Shown: piece by piece, positions 19,043-28,910 of the stretch
How positions within the stretch are numbered: the stretch's first letter is position 1
How the letters are laid out: every line of letters starts with the position of its first letter
Source: Flavobacteriales bacterium
GTDB lineage: Bacteria; Bacteroidota; Bacteroidia; Flavobacteriales_E; Vicingaceae
NCBI GenBank assembly: GCA_020635815.1
Contig: JACJZB010000003.1
Span: forward strand, 1-64,000
Direction of reading: 5' to 3'
DNA length: 64,000 nucleotides
Notes under the pieces: model-generated
Seen by the model: only the letters and a program-made list of their open reading frames with translations
Told to the model about the DNA's origin: nothing
Database searches by the model: none
Translations under genes and position numbers: made by a program

Positions 19043-19840
19043 ATGGACTTAACAAATAAAGTGGTGTGGGTAACAGGAGCTTCTTCAGGTATTGGAGAGG
19101 CAATTTGCTATGAATTGACAAAACATAATTGTAAAGTTATATTATCGTCAAGGAGAGAAAGTGAATTGTTAAGAGTGAAAGCAGCAATGAAAATTAGTGA
19201 GGAAAATGTGCTTGTTTTACCAATAGATTTAGAAAAGACGAATGATATTGAAAGTTGGATTACAAAAATAATTGAGAAGTTTGGGAGAATTGATGTATTA
19301 GTTAATAACGGAGGAATTAGCCAAAAGAGTTTAGTAGGAGAAACAACAGAAGAGGTAGAACGAAAAGTAATGGAAATCAATTATTTTGGAAATGTAGCAT
19401 TGGCTAAAGCAGTTTCTAAAATAATGGTGAAACAACAAGCGGGTAAAATAGTTGTAACTACTAGTATTTTAGGAAAGTTTGGATTGCCTTTCCATTCTAC
19501 TTATGCTGCATCTAAACATGCTTTGTATGGCTTTTACGATTCATTCCGTCTAGAGCTCAAAAAAGATAATGTTTCTGTTTTATTGGTTTCTCCTGGGTTT
19601 ATTAATACCAATGTTGCCGTAAATTCTATTACTGGTGACGGAACTACTTTAAATGAAGATAGTCCAGCTCAAATCAATGGGATGAAAACTAATGTTTTTG
19701 CTCGGAAGTTGGTAGGAGCAATTAAAAGCGATAGGAATCATATATACATAGGAAGTAAAGAGTTATTATCAATTCCTTTTAAAACTTTTTTCCCAAATTT
19801 GTTTTATTCGATTATGTTAAAACTGAGTAAGGGAAAATAA
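19043..19840 (+). CDS. Short-chain dehydrogenase/reductase (SDR) family oxidoreductase
   Basis: 265 residues of the classical SDR fold. The cofactor motif TGASSGIG is at 11-18, NNGG at 88-91, and the catalytic Ser141, Tyr154 and Lys158 (YAASK) are all present. Arg37-Arg38 after the second strand suggests NADPH. The extended C-terminus with a hydrophobic FFPNLFYSIMLKL resembles the DHRS7-like subgroup, which is often membrane-associated. The substrate is unknown. The stop codon is followed directly by the ATG of the L,D-transpeptidase with no gap, so the two genes are translationally linked. Confidence 0.88.
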   Translation: MDLTNKVVWVTGASSGIGEAICYELTKHNCKVILSSRRESELLRVKAAMKISEENVLVLPIDLEKTNDIESWITKIIEKFGRIDVLVNNGGISQKSLVGETTEEVERKVMEINYFGNVALAKAVSKIMVKQQAGKIVVTTSILGKFGLPFHSTYAASKHALYGFYDSFRLELKKDNVSVLLVSPGFINTNVAVNSITGDGTTLNEDSPAQINGMKTNVFARKLVGAIKSDRNHIYIGSKELLSIPFKTFFPNLFYSIMLKLSKGK

Positions 19841-20542
19841 ATGAAATTGATGAGTCGATTAAAAATAGTAGTTCTACTATTTGTTATAGCATTTTTGTTT
19901 GCTTGTAAAACAATACCAATTATAAATTCTCCTGATTTGGTTGGTCAACCACCTAAAGATACGACTGATTTTTTTGTTAAAAATATTGAACCATCTAATG
20001 AATCGATAGCATCATTTTTAACCGAATATTTAAACATAAAATATAAGGATAGAGATTTTAATAAATTTATTTATGTATCAATTAAATACCAAAAATTATA
20101 TTTAATTGAGCAAGACAGCGTTCGATTTAAGTTTCCAATTTCTTCTGCAAAATTAGGTATAGGTAATAAACAAAACAGTATGAAAACACCAGTAGGATTA
20201 CATACCATAAAACATAAATATGGAGATGGGGTACCTTTAGCTGGATTGTTTAAGTCGAGAGTTTATACTGGCAAGGTTTCGCCAATTTATGCTCAAAAAA
20301 TAAAGTCACCAACCGATGATGTAACTACTAGAATTATGTGGTTGCAAGGAGAAGAGCCAGGAGTTAATAGAGGAAGGAATATAGATTCTTATAAAAGATA
20401 TATTTACATTCATGGTACTTCTGAAGAAGGTTATATTGGAGAACCAGCTTCTCATGGTTGTATTCGCATGAAAAATAAAGATGTGATTAGTCTCTATGAA
20501 GAAATTGAGGAAGGAACTCCAGTTCTCATTTTAAAATACTAA
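19841..20542 (+). CDS. L,D-transpeptidase (YkuD) lipoprotein
   Basis: 233 residues. Residues 1-21 are a lipoprotein signal with lipobox LFAC (Cys22), so the mature protein is lipid-anchored in the periplasm. The YkuD catalytic motif is complete: His191 in YIHGT and SHGCIRM with His205, nucleophile Cys207 and Arg209. These enzymes form 3-3 peptidoglycan cross-links or attach proteins to the wall using tetrapeptide donors. The catalytic domain covers about 75-233. It starts on the base after the SDR stop, which makes an operon very likely; the functional link between the two is not known. Confidence 0.9.
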   Translation: MKLMSRLKIVVLLFVIAFLFACKTIPIINSPDLVGQPPKDTTDFFVKNIEPSNESIASFLTEYLNIKYKDRDFNKFIYVSIKYQKLYLIEQDSVRFKFPISSAKLGIGNKQNSMKTPVGLHTIKHKYGDGVPLAGLFKSRVYTGKVSPIYAQKIKSPTDDVTTRIMWLQGEEPGVNRGRNIDSYKRYIYIHGTSEEGYIGEPASHGCIRMKNKDVISLYEEIEEGTPVLILKY

Positions 20543-20588
20543 ACCATTCCTTAAAATATCTTAACTTTAAGGTCTTTAAAAAAACACT

Positions 20589-21926
20589 ATGGATTTCACA
20601 GCAATCTTATTATTAATACTAGGTATAGCAATAGGCTTTGCTTTAGGATGGTTGCTGAAAAAAAGTAAATCATCAGAAAATGAAAATAACAATGAAAGTG
20701 AAGCCTTAAAACAAGAAATAGCTGTTTTAAAAAGTAGAATTGAAGCAGCAGCTGAAAATTATAAAGAACAAAAGCAACAAATTGATGTGTTGTCATTGCA
20801 AAAAGATGAATTATTAGCTACCAATGCACAATTGGCAGCTAATAATCAAAATGTTGAAGAAAAACTTAAAGAGCAAAAGCAAGAAATAGAAAAGCTGCAA
20901 GAGAAATTTACGCTTGAATTTGAAAATGTTGCTAATAAGTTGTTAAAACAAAATTCAAATGAATTTGCTGAATCGAATCAGAAAAGATTAGATGAAATCT
21001 TAAAACCTTTACGTGAAAACATTAAAAACTTTGAGCAAAAAGTAGATGATAAGTATGAAAAGGAGCTAAAAGAAAGAACTTCTTTAATGGAGCAAGTAAA
21101 AACCTTGTCGGATTTAAATCAACAAATGCGAACAGATGCTCAGAATTTAACCAAAGCTTTAAAAGGAGATTCAAAAGCACAAGGTAATTGGGGAGAGTTT
21201 ATTTTAGAAAAAATATTAGAAAGTTCTGGTTTAATTAAGGATCAAGAGTATGTAACACAGCATCATACCACTAATGAAGAGGGTGGAAGAATTTACCCTG
21301 ATGTGGTAATTAATTTACCTGATGATAAACATATTGTTGTAGATTCTAAAGTTTCGATTACAGCTTACACAAATTATTTAGAAGCAGAAACAGAAGAACA
21401 ACAATTGAGCTTAATTAAAGCTCATATTGTATCTGTAAAAAGCCATATTGTTGGATTGAGTGAAAAGAATTATTCAAATGCAGTAGGTATAAATTCGCCT
21501 GATTTTGTGTTGATGTTTATGCCTTCAGAACCATCGTTTAGTTTTACTTTACAAGCAGACTCTACTTTGTATAATTATGCTTGGGATAGAAAAATTGTAA
21601 TTGTTAGTCCAACTACATTATTGGCAACATTAAAAACAATCGCTTCGGTTTGGAAACAAGAAAAACAAACCAAAAATGCAATTGAAATTGCTAAACAAAG
21701 TGGAGCATTATATGATAAATTTGTAGGTTTTTTAGAAGATTTAGAAAGAATAGAAAAAGGGTTAACTTCTGCGAAAGGAGCTTACGATGGAGCTATAAAC
21801 AAATTAAAAACAGGTTCAGGTAATTTAATTCGAAGAGTAGAAGGGATAAAAAAACTAGGAGCAAAAGCAACTAAAAATATACCAACTAGCTTTGATGAAG
21901 ATGGTGTTGATTTATTAGAGGATTAA
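20589..21926 (+). CDS. rmuC: DNA recombination protein RmuC
   Basis: 445 residues. An N-terminal membrane anchor (about 5-24) is followed by a long coiled coil (about 30-200, heptads rich in Glu, Lys and Gln) and the RmuC nuclease-like core with NWGEFILEKILESSGL, HIVVDSKVS and FMPSEPSF, where Asp and Lys of the VDSKVS strand belong to a PD-(D/E)XK-like site. RmuC limits inversions at short inverted repeats and is thought to cut DNA structures. Its TAA overlaps an ATG at 21926, but that ATG is probably not the true start of the next gene. A length of 445 is normal. Confidence 0.93.
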   Translation: MDFTAILLLILGIAIGFALGWLLKKSKSSENENNNESEALKQEIAVLKSRIEAAAENYKEQKQQIDVLSLQKDELLATNAQLAANNQNVEEKLKEQKQEIEKLQEKFTLEFENVANKLLKQNSNEFAESNQKRLDEILKPLRENIKNFEQKVDDKYEKELKERTSLMEQVKTLSDLNQQMRTDAQNLTKALKGDSKAQGNWGEFILEKILESSGLIKDQEYVTQHHTTNEEGGRIYPDVVINLPDDKHIVVDSKVSITAYTNYLEAETEEQQLSLIKAHIVSVKSHIVGLSEKNYSNAVGINSPDFVLMFMPSEPSFSFTLQADSTLYNYAWDRKIVIVSPTTLLATLKTIASVWKQEKQTKNAIEIAKQSGALYDKFVGFLEDLERIEKGLTSAKGAYDGAINKLKTGSGNLIRRVEGIKKLGAKATKNIPTSFDEDGVDLLED

Positions 21927-21957
21927 TGAAGATACAAAGAAGAAATACAAAAAAAAA

Positions 21958-22008
21958 TGTCATTCTGAGTAGAGCTTGCATTGAACTTGTTGAAATGTCG
22001 AAGTATCT
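21958..22008. repeat. REP-like interspersed repeat of the TCATTCTGAG...GTCGAAG type
   Basis: The 51 bases run from TGTCATTCTGAG to GTCGAAGTATCT and resemble a repeat that is common between genes of Bacteroidota. Here it lies at the junction of rmuC and the GWxTD gene and supplies the likely start codon of the latter (ATGTCGAAG at 21995). A related GTCGAAGG core occurs at 57132-57148. Confidence 0.6.
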
Positions 22009-23245
22009 ACTTTTAGTTGTTGTGTTATACTCATGTAAGTCTGGACAAAATACCTCTAACAGAAATGTAGCAGGCATTTACATGCCAGGGATTAATTTAA
22101 TTGATCCTTTGTATAAAGTATTTCATAAAAATGATACGCTTACACAGTTTTATTTTCGGTTAAATGCAGAAAATCTTCTATATACCAAAAAAAGAAGCGA
22201 TACTACTTATACTGCAAATGTTGAAATCACTTATCAGTTAAAAGAAAAAGACCAGAAAGAGATAATAGATAGTGCCTCATTGAAGTATGTTGATTTTGGT
22301 AAAAATAATCAGTTAAAATATTTAGACGGTAAGATTGAATTGGCAACTAAGCCAAATAAAGAATACGATTTGTTAATTATGTTTAACGACATTAATCGAG
22401 ATAATTATTTAAAGAAAAGAATTTATTTTAATCGTTTGAACCAATTTAATGCTCAAAATTTTTTACCAACTGATACATTAGGTAATGTAATTTTTAAAAA
22501 TTACTTTAATATTGGTGATGTAGTTGAATTGAGAAAGAATGAAACCAACACAAATAACACAATTACTTTAAAAATATATAACGTAAACCACGGTATAGCT
22601 AAGCCACCTTTTACTGAGGCGGATACAGAGAAGAAACAAGAGTTTTTGCCTGATTCGGTTAAGCAGTTAACTTTTTCTGATAACAATAATGTTCGATTAA
22701 AGATTCTAAGCAAAGGCTTGTATCATTTTCAATCTTCTGAAATAAACAAAGAAGGACCAACTTTTTATAGTTTCCAAGATAATTTTCCAGCTGTAAAATC
22801 GGTTGAAAATATGATAGCTCCAATGCGATACATCTCAACAAAAGATGAATACAATAAATTGCTAGAAGCCGAAAATAAAAAATTGGCGATGGACGAATTT
22901 TGGCTGGGAGTTGCAGGCAGTACTGAAAGAGCAAGAACTTTAATTAAAGAATACTTTAATAGAGTAGAAAATGCCAATGAGTTTTTTACTTCATATTTAG
23001 AAGGTTGGAAAACAGATAGGGGATTAATTTATTTGATTTATGGCTCACCAACAGTAGTTTATAAGCACAAAGATTATGAAAATTGGATATATGGAGAAGA
23101 GAATAATGTAATGTCGTTGAACTTTGTTTTTTATAAAGTTAAAAACCCAATTACCAATAACGATTACAGTTTAAGCCGTTCGGCAATATATAAAACCACC
23201 TGGTATAGAGCTGTTGATACTTGGCGTAGTGGAAGGATTTATTGA
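21995..23245 (+). CDS. GWxTD domain lipoprotein
   Basis: 416 residues from ATG 21995. That start gives MSKYLLLVVVLYSC, a short lipoprotein signal with Cys14; starting at ATG 21926, which overlaps the rmuC stop, would add 23 residues encoded by a genomic repeat and bury the signal. The C-terminal third holds the GWxTD domain (EGWKTDRGLIYLIYGSP), named for this motif and found mostly in Bacteroidota and Acidobacteriota secreted proteins of unknown function. The middle is predicted beta-rich. It is the last member of the run SDR, L,D-transpeptidase, rmuC, GWxTD in the same direction, and is probably on the outer membrane. Confidence 0.75.
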   Translation: MSKYLLLVVVLYSCKSGQNTSNRNVAGIYMPGINLIDPLYKVFHKNDTLTQFYFRLNAENLLYTKKRSDTTYTANVEITYQLKEKDQKEIIDSASLKYVDFGKNNQLKYLDGKIELATKPNKEYDLLIMFNDINRDNYLKKRIYFNRLNQFNAQNFLPTDTLGNVIFKNYFNIGDVVELRKNETNTNNTITLKIYNVNHGIAKPPFTEADTEKKQEFLPDSVKQLTFSDNNNVRLKILSKGLYHFQSSEINKEGPTFYSFQDNFPAVKSVENMIAPMRYISTKDEYNKLLEAENKKLAMDEFWLGVAGSTERARTLIKEYFNRVENANEFFTSYLEGWKTDRGLIYLIYGSPTVVYKHKDYENWIYGEENNVMSLNFVFYKVKNPITNNDYSLSRSAIYKTTWYRAVDTWRSGRIY

Positions 23246-23247
23246 TT

Positions 23248-24096
23248 ATGTATAGGTTATATATTATATTTTTTCTTTTAGTTAGTATTTGTGCGAACTC
23301 CCAATCTCTTGATTCAGGAAAACTTCCTCTAGAAAAAGAATTCAGAAAAAGACTTACTCCTGAGAATAAGTTGAAAAAGATGAATGTAGAAGACGTTGTA
23401 TCCATTCACATTAAACAATACAAAGATTCAGTTTTTCCTAATGCTGAAATATTAAGATATAAAAATTTAGAGTATTTAGTAGTAAGTGGTTTTTCATATT
23501 TAGGGAGAAAAAGTGAATTGAAGCCTTTTGAAATAACTATTGATACATTAGGGTTTAAACAATTGAAATCGTTAAAGTATTTAAAAATAGTTAGTTTAAA
23601 CCTTAAAGGGATTAGTAACCATTTTAGTGAATTAACTAATCTTGAACACTTAGAGTTAGATTTGTGTAATTTATCAGAAGTACCAAAAGGACTTTCCAAT
23701 TTAAGAAAGCTAAAAGAAATAAGTTTTAGATTAAATAATATTTCAGAAGTTGGTAATGAGATAATTGATCTGGATTCATTAGAATACCTTGATTTAGCTA
23801 ATAATTCATTTACTATCTTTCCAAAAGAAATAGCTTTATTGAAAAGTATTAATGTCATCAATTTATCAAATGCAGAAACTACTAATGAGGTTCCTATTAG
23901 TAAATACTCTCCCTTTGGTGTTAACATTAATGAAATAGATTACTTTAATCAAGTAAATGAACTTATAGAAGTTCTTCAAAATAAAAGCTTATCGAAAATT
24001 GCAATATTTGTAAAAACCGATTTAGATAAGGAAGATGTAAAAATTAGAATAGGCGATAAAATACAAAGAAATAAATTAGCTATTCAAACACAGTAA
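23248..24096 (+). CDS. Exported leucine-rich repeat protein
   Basis: 282 residues from ATG 23248; the in-frame TTG at 23242 would only add two residues. A signal peptide (about 1-19, ending CANSQ) leads to a mature protein with about five leucine-rich repeats of 22-23 residues at roughly 90-205, for example LEHLELDLCNLSEVPKGL and LEYLDLANNSFTIFPKEI. The consensus LxxLxLxxNxLxxLP is of the bacterial type used for protein binding. No sorting domain or lipobox is present, so it is likely periplasmic. The last 60 residues are charged and lack repeats. Its partner is unknown. Confidence 0.75.
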   Translation: MYRLYIIFFLLVSICANSQSLDSGKLPLEKEFRKRLTPENKLKKMNVEDVVSIHIKQYKDSVFPNAEILRYKNLEYLVVSGFSYLGRKSELKPFEITIDTLGFKQLKSLKYLKIVSLNLKGISNHFSELTNLEHLELDLCNLSEVPKGLSNLRKLKEISFRLNNISEVGNEIIDLDSLEYLDLANNSFTIFPKEIALLKSINVINLSNAETTNEVPISKYSPFGVNINEIDYFNQVNELIEVLQNKSLSKIAIFVKTDLDKEDVKIRIGDKIQRNKLAIQTQ

Positions 24097-24131
24097 TAAC
24101 GTTTAAGATTTTATTACAATACATTTGCTAA

Positions 24132-24875
24132 ATGAAAGAAAAAGAAAACATCATATTTGGAGTTCATCCAATAGTTGAAGCTATAAAAGCCGGGAAAGAA
24201 ATTGATAAAATTTACATTCAAAGCGATATAAGTGGACCTGGATTAACCGAATTGCGTAAAGCCATAAAACAAGGTAAAGTTCCATTTAGTCACGTTCCAG
24301 TACAGAAACTTAATCGCCATACAAATGGTAATCATCAAGGTGTTGTTGCTTTTATTTCGCCAATAGAAACACAAGATATAGAAGATATTTTACCACAATT
24401 ATTTGAACAAGGTAAAGTGCCTTTTGTTTTAATGCTTGATAGAATTACCGATGTTAGAAATTTTGGAGCAATAGTAAGAACAGCTGAATGTGCAGGTGTG
24501 GATGCGATAATTATTCCAAAACGTGAATCGGCACAAATAAATGAAGATGCTATAAAAACTTCTACTGGTGCAATTTTTAGGGTGCCAATTTGTAAGGTAG
24601 ATAACCTAACAGATACGGTTTATTTATTAAAAGATAGTGGTTTAACTATTATAGGCTGTACTGAAAAAACTACGGCCAGTATTTATGAAAGTGATTATAC
24701 TGAACCAGTTGCTATAATAATGGGTAACGAAGAAAAAGGAATAGCTAATCAATTATTAAAAAATTGCGATAGTTTAGCTAAAATTCCAATGGCTGGAGAA
24801 ATAGCTTCTTTAAATGTATCGGTAGCGGCCGCAATAATTTTATTTGAAGCAGTTAAACAACGTTTGTTAGACTAA
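24132..24875 (+). CDS. rlmB: 23S rRNA (guanosine-2'-O)-methyltransferase RlmB-type
   Basis: 247 residues of the SPOUT/TrmH class. The N-terminal substrate-binding domain begins IIFGVHPIVEAIKAG; the knotted catalytic domain has motif 1 DRITDVRNFGAIVRTAE, motif 2 IIMGNEEKGI and motif 3 IPMAGEIASLNVSVAAAI. This order and length are those of RlmB, which methylates the ribose of G2251 in the peptidyl-transferase loop of 23S rRNA with S-adenosylmethionine. A second SPOUT methylase without the N-terminal domain lies at 35789-36322. The last nine bases overlap the convergent gene on the other strand. Confidence 0.88.
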   Translation: MKEKENIIFGVHPIVEAIKAGKEIDKIYIQSDISGPGLTELRKAIKQGKVPFSHVPVQKLNRHTNGNHQGVVAFISPIETQDIEDILPQLFEQGKVPFVLMLDRITDVRNFGAIVRTAECAGVDAIIIPKRESAQINEDAIKTSTGAIFRVPICKVDNLTDTVYLLKDSGLTIIGCTEKTTASIYESDYTEPVAIIMGNEEKGIANQLLKNCDSLAKIPMAGEIASLNVSVAAAIILFEAVKQRLLD

Positions 24876-26405
24876 ATAGTTTTGTTCTTGAATTAATTCA
24901 GAATAAGTTTTTTTAAGCAATTTCGTGTCTAACCAAGCTATAAAATCAAAATATTCTAAAGCTACTTTTTCATAAGGATCTTCCAGTACTGTAGTTAACT
25001 CAGTTCTAAAATTCTCAATAATAGATATTAAGTCATCAGGGCTTTTAACTTTAATTAACTTACGCATACCTTTTAAGAAAACATTTTCAAATTGGTGATT
25101 AGATTCTTTTTTAGCAACAAATCGTTTAACCGATTTAATGGTGTATTCTAATAAGTCTAAATTACCCAGCTCGAAATGAATGATAAGGTTTACTAATTGA
25201 GCAAAAGTAAAAATATCCTGACGGAGCATATTTTCATTATTGTTTAACACTAAATTGATATGTTTTAAAGCATTTTTGTAATCATCATTTCCAAAATAAG
25301 CTTTAGATATATTGTAGTTAAAAATAATTTCATCTTCTATGCTTAATTTACCCTGATATGTTTCTAAACCATTTAATATTTTAGGAATAACATTTTCTAT
25401 TGCTTGGTTATATTTCCCCGTTTTTAAACAGGTAATTAATTCTGCATTATAGGGTAGTGTAAATAAGCTTAGTTGAATATCCATACTTTCAAACCCAGTA
25501 GTGGTTTTTAATGATTTGATTTTATCAATTAAAACCATACAGTTGTCAAAATCATTCATGTCAGAATAGTAATGTAGAATATTATTTAAAGCAAATACAT
25601 ACCTTTTGGGTAATTCTTTTAAAATAGGTGGGTTATCTTCCATAATTTTAACAACTTTTTCAAAATTTACTTTTACTTCATCAAAGTCGCGGTTAGTAGA
25701 GGCACACATTCCTTTAATAGAATAGCAAGAAGTAGCCGCTTTGGTAGATAGAGCAGTATTTTTTCCTTTAACTAAAGGATGGTTCTTTATCTCGTCAATA
25801 ATTTCTTCTTCCTCGGGAGTTCTTGTAAATCCTTTGTTGCGAATAGCATAATTAATTTTTGAATATAATTTCTGATACACCGCTAGGTTGTTTAATTTTT
25901 CAATACATTCCGATTCTTCTATAACTAATTTGGTTAGGTTAGAATCAAAAATACCACGAGAATAACTCTCTTCTATCAATTTTTTCTCCCAATCAATTAA
26001 ATCTAATAAAAAGTAAAATTTCTCGTATTGATAAGCAATGGCTTTAGCTTTTTTGATGTACTTAGCACATTCTTTATATAAAGCTTTGTTGTATAGCAAT
26101 TCAATATTTCTTAATTGTTCTTGCAGTACAGATGCGGCTGAGTTATCGGCGTAAAATCCTCTTAGGCTTTTAAGAATAAGATTATATAAATGGTTTTTCT
26201 CAGATGGCAAATGTTTAATAAAAACTTCTCCTTCGAATTTTGCTTTAATGGCGTCTTCATCGTATTCAAGCTGTTCTTCAATAGCATCAAATAGCTTCAT
26301 GTAGTTTTTCTCTCCCGATTGGAGAGATGAAGTAAGTTTAAAATATCTTTTTTCAGACTTAGACAAAGATTTAATTAACTGAAATAACTCTGGAGAAGGT
26401 TTCAT
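24867..26405 (-). CDS. Conserved helical-repeat protein of unknown function
   Basis: 512 residues, without signal peptide or membrane segment. It begins MKPSPELFQLIKSLSKSEKRYF and is predicted almost entirely alpha-helical, with irregular TPR-like helix pairs such as NYNISKAYFGNDDYKNALKHINLVL. I recognise the N-terminal pattern as recurring in Bacteroidota hypothetical proteins but know no function. TPR-like proteins of this length usually act as protein-binding scaffolds. It is single, with divergent spacing of 172 bases to the M1 aminopeptidase gene and a nine-base convergent overlap with rlmB. Confidence 0.65.
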   Translation of the reverse strand: MKPSPELFQLIKSLSKSEKRYFKLTSSLQSGEKNYMKLFDAIEEQLEYDEDAIKAKFEGEVFIKHLPSEKNHLYNLILKSLRGFYADNSAASVLQEQLRNIELLYNKALYKECAKYIKKAKAIAYQYEKFYFLLDLIDWEKKLIEESYSRGIFDSNLTKLVIEESECIEKLNNLAVYQKLYSKINYAIRNKGFTRTPEEEEIIDEIKNHPLVKGKNTALSTKAATSCYSIKGMCASTNRDFDEVKVNFEKVVKIMEDNPPILKELPKRYVFALNNILHYYSDMNDFDNCMVLIDKIKSLKTTTGFESMDIQLSLFTLPYNAELITCLKTGKYNQAIENVIPKILNGLETYQGKLSIEDEIIFNYNISKAYFGNDDYKNALKHINLVLNNNENMLRQDIFTFAQLVNLIIHFELGNLDLLEYTIKSVKRFVAKKESNHQFENVFLKGMRKLIKVKSPDDLISIIENFRTELTTVLEDPYEKVALEYFDFIAWLDTKLLKKTYSELIQEQNYLV

Positions 26406-26577
26406 AGCAATTCAATAATAAGTTTGGTTTAGTTACACACAAAATACGTTATTTTATTTTAAATGGTTGCATGATATTTTGTAATAGGATTGCAATAATG
26501 TTGTTTTGAGGGTTGTCGTTTAATTAACGGTAGTTTTAATTCTATTTTCGGTAAATTTATAGCCTAAATTGGACAAC

Positions 26578-28908
26578 ATGAAAAACCTAATTTTTACCTT
26601 TTTCACTATTTTTTTTACGTTGAGTTTTTATGCTCAAAACTCTAGAAGTGATACAACTGACGTTTTAAACTATGAAATAAACCTTGATTTTACCAATATG
26701 GGAAATCAACAAATAAAAGGAAATTGTAAGGTGAAATTCACTCCAAAAATAAATGGAATTTCACAGATAAAATTAGATTTGTTAAATTTAGTAGTTGATT
26801 CTATTGTTGGTTTAAACGGAATTTTGACTTACACTTATAATGATACATTACTAAATATAGATTTAGGTACCAATTTAAATACAACAGACACTTCAGAGGT
26901 AATTGTTTATTATCACGGTTTACCACAGCAAGATGCTTCAGGTTGGGGTGGGTTTTACTTTCAAGGTAATTATGCGTTTAATTTAGGAGTGGGCTTTGAT
27001 GCCAACCCTCATAATTACGGTAGAGTTTGGTTTCCATGTTTCGATAATTTTGTTGAACGTTCAACTTATGAGTTTAATATCATTACATCGGGAGGTAAAA
27101 ACGCACATTGCAATGGAGCATTAATTAGTGAGAATGTAATAAATGGCGATACCATTACTCGAAAATGGGTAATGAATGAAGAAATACCAAGTTATTTAGT
27201 TTGTGTTGCAATAGCAGATTATGCAACTGTTCATCAGTCTCATAATGGTTTGTTGGGCAATATCCCTATCGAATTAGTTGCCCGCCCAAGTGATACAACT
27301 AATATGAAAAATTCATTTGTGCATTTACCAGATGCCATTGATATTTATGAAACAGGATATGGTCCATACCAATGGAATAAAGTCGGATTTTCTTTAGTTC
27401 CTTTTGGTTCTGGAGCAATGGAGCACGCTACAAATATTGCATATCCACAAAGTGCTGCAAATGGAGGTTTAGGAAGTGAAACGTTGATGGCTCATGAATT
27501 TGCTCACCATTGGTGGGGCGACTTAGTAACTTGCGAAACAGCAGGTGATATGTGGATAAATGAAGGAATGGCAACTTATTCTGAATACTTGTTTACCGAA
27601 AAAGTGTATGATTACGAAACTGCTTTAGAACAAATTAAAAATTCTAATAAATCGATATTGCAATTTTTGCATATAAATGAAGGTGGTTATATGCCAATTT
27701 CGGGAGTGCCACATGAATATACTTATGGAGATAGAGTTTATAAAAAAGGAGCTCTGATGGCTCACAATATGAGAGCTTACTTGGGTGATTCATTGTTCTT
27801 TTATGGATTAAATGAAGCGACCAACACTTTTAAATTCCAATCAATGAATTCTAGTCAGTTTAGAGATGAATTAACATCAAAAACAGGAGTGAATATGGTA
27901 CCTTTTTTTAACGATTGGATTTTTTCTCCTGGCTATGCTCATTATGAAATAGATTCAACTAAAATAACTCCTAATGGAGGTGATTTTGATGTAGAAATAT
28001 TTATCGAACAAAAGTTGAGAGGAAATTCGGTATTTCATACGCAAGCACCACTAGAAATTACTTTTTATGATAGCAATTGGAATCGAGTAAAAAGAACGGT
28101 TATGACCAATGGACAGTTTTCTTCTGGCGTGGTTACCATTCCTTTTCAACCCACTTTAACCTTATTAAATGAAGACAATAAATTAAATCAAGCCAGAACA
28201 GATGATAAGTTGGTGATTACGTCAACAGGAACAAAATCACTTAACAGATCTTTATTTAATTTAACTACAACTTCGGCGGTAGATTCTGCGTTACTTTTTA
28301 TTCAACATCATTGGGTAAAACCAGATGCAATCCAAAACAATCCAAACAATTATCGAATTTCAGAAAGTAGGTATTGGAGTGTAAAAGGTTTTATGCCTGC
28401 AAATTATGACGCTACGGCTAAAATTTATTTTGATGGACGTTACAATTCTGGTTATTTAGATGTTGATTTAGCACCAGTTAGTGCTGATAGTATAATTTTG
28501 TTGTATCGCGAAAATGCATCACAAGATTGGAGTGTTTATCCCTATTATACAAAGACAACCTTAGCTTCTAATTACCCTTATGGCTGGATGATTATTGATA
28601 GCCTATTGTTAGGTGATTATGCTTTTGCAAATGGAGATATTACAACTGGATTAAATCCAATTAAATTGACTCAAGAAGAGGTTAAAGTTTACCCCAACCC
28701 AAGTGATAGTTTTATTACAGTTCACTTGGAAAAACAAATTAAAAACGCAACTGTTCAGGTTTATAATTTAACAGGTAAGTTAATTATTGAAAAACCTATT
28801 TTAGATAAATTGAAATTAAACATAGGTAATATAATTCCTCAAACTTATATCCTGCATATAATACAAGAAGGAAAATCAGTTTACAATCAAAAAATTGTAA
28901 TTCAATAA
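26578..28908 (+). CDS. Secreted M1-family aminopeptidase with T9SS sorting domain
   Basis: 776 residues from ATG 26578, which starts a clean signal peptide (1-20, ending FYAQ); a TTG three codons upstream is less likely. The gluzincin site is complete: HEFAH at 306-310 followed 18 residues later by Glu329 in WINEGMATY, and the exopeptidase motif GxMEN is present as GAMEH at 279-283, with the last Asn replaced by His. The C-terminal 80 residues form a T9SS type A sorting domain (KVYPNPSDSFITVHL). The enzyme probably removes N-terminal residues from peptides outside the cell for nutrition. It stands alone. Confidence 0.88.
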   Translation: MKNLIFTFFTIFFTLSFYAQNSRSDTTDVLNYEINLDFTNMGNQQIKGNCKVKFTPKINGISQIKLDLLNLVVDSIVGLNGILTYTYNDTLLNIDLGTNLNTTDTSEVIVYYHGLPQQDASGWGGFYFQGNYAFNLGVGFDANPHNYGRVWFPCFDNFVERSTYEFNIITSGGKNAHCNGALISENVINGDTITRKWVMNEEIPSYLVCVAIADYATVHQSHNGLLGNIPIELVARPSDTTNMKNSFVHLPDAIDIYETGYGPYQWNKVGFSLVPFGSGAMEHATNIAYPQSAANGGLGSETLMAHEFAHHWWGDLVTCETAGDMWINEGMATYSEYLFTEKVYDYETALEQIKNSNKSILQFLHINEGGYMPISGVPHEYTYGDRVYKKGALMAHNMRAYLGDSLFFYGLNEATNTFKFQSMNSSQFRDELTSKTGVNMVPFFNDWIFSPGYAHYEIDSTKITPNGGDFDVEIFIEQKLRGNSVFHTQAPLEITFYDSNWNRVKRTVMTNGQFSSGVVTIPFQPTLTLLNEDNKLNQARTDDKLVITSTGTKSLNRSLFNLTTTSAVDSALLFIQHHWVKPDAIQNNPNNYRISESRYWSVKGFMPANYDATAKIYFDGRYNSGYLDVDLAPVSADSIILLYRENASQDWSVYPYYTKTTLASNYPYGWMIIDSLLLGDYAFANGDITTGLNPIKLTQEEVKVYPNPSDSFITVHLEKQIKNATVQVYNLTGKLIIEKPILDKLKLNIGNIIPQTYILHIIQEGKSVYNQKIVIQ

Positions 28909-28910
28909 CG

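Noticed and set aside
22501..22977. Three antisense frames inside the GWxTD gene
   Set aside because: Low-complexity Leu/Phe/Ser products typical of frames opposite AT-rich coding sequence.
23406..23927. Antisense frame of 173 codons in the leucine-rich repeat gene
   Set aside because: It mirrors the repeat structure of the real gene; the plus-strand product has a signal peptide and proper LRR spacing.
26406..26577. Regulatory RNA in the gap before the M1 aminopeptidase gene
   Set aside because: No strong hairpin or conserved leader was seen; CTATTTTCG near 26541 is only a weak -7-like element.
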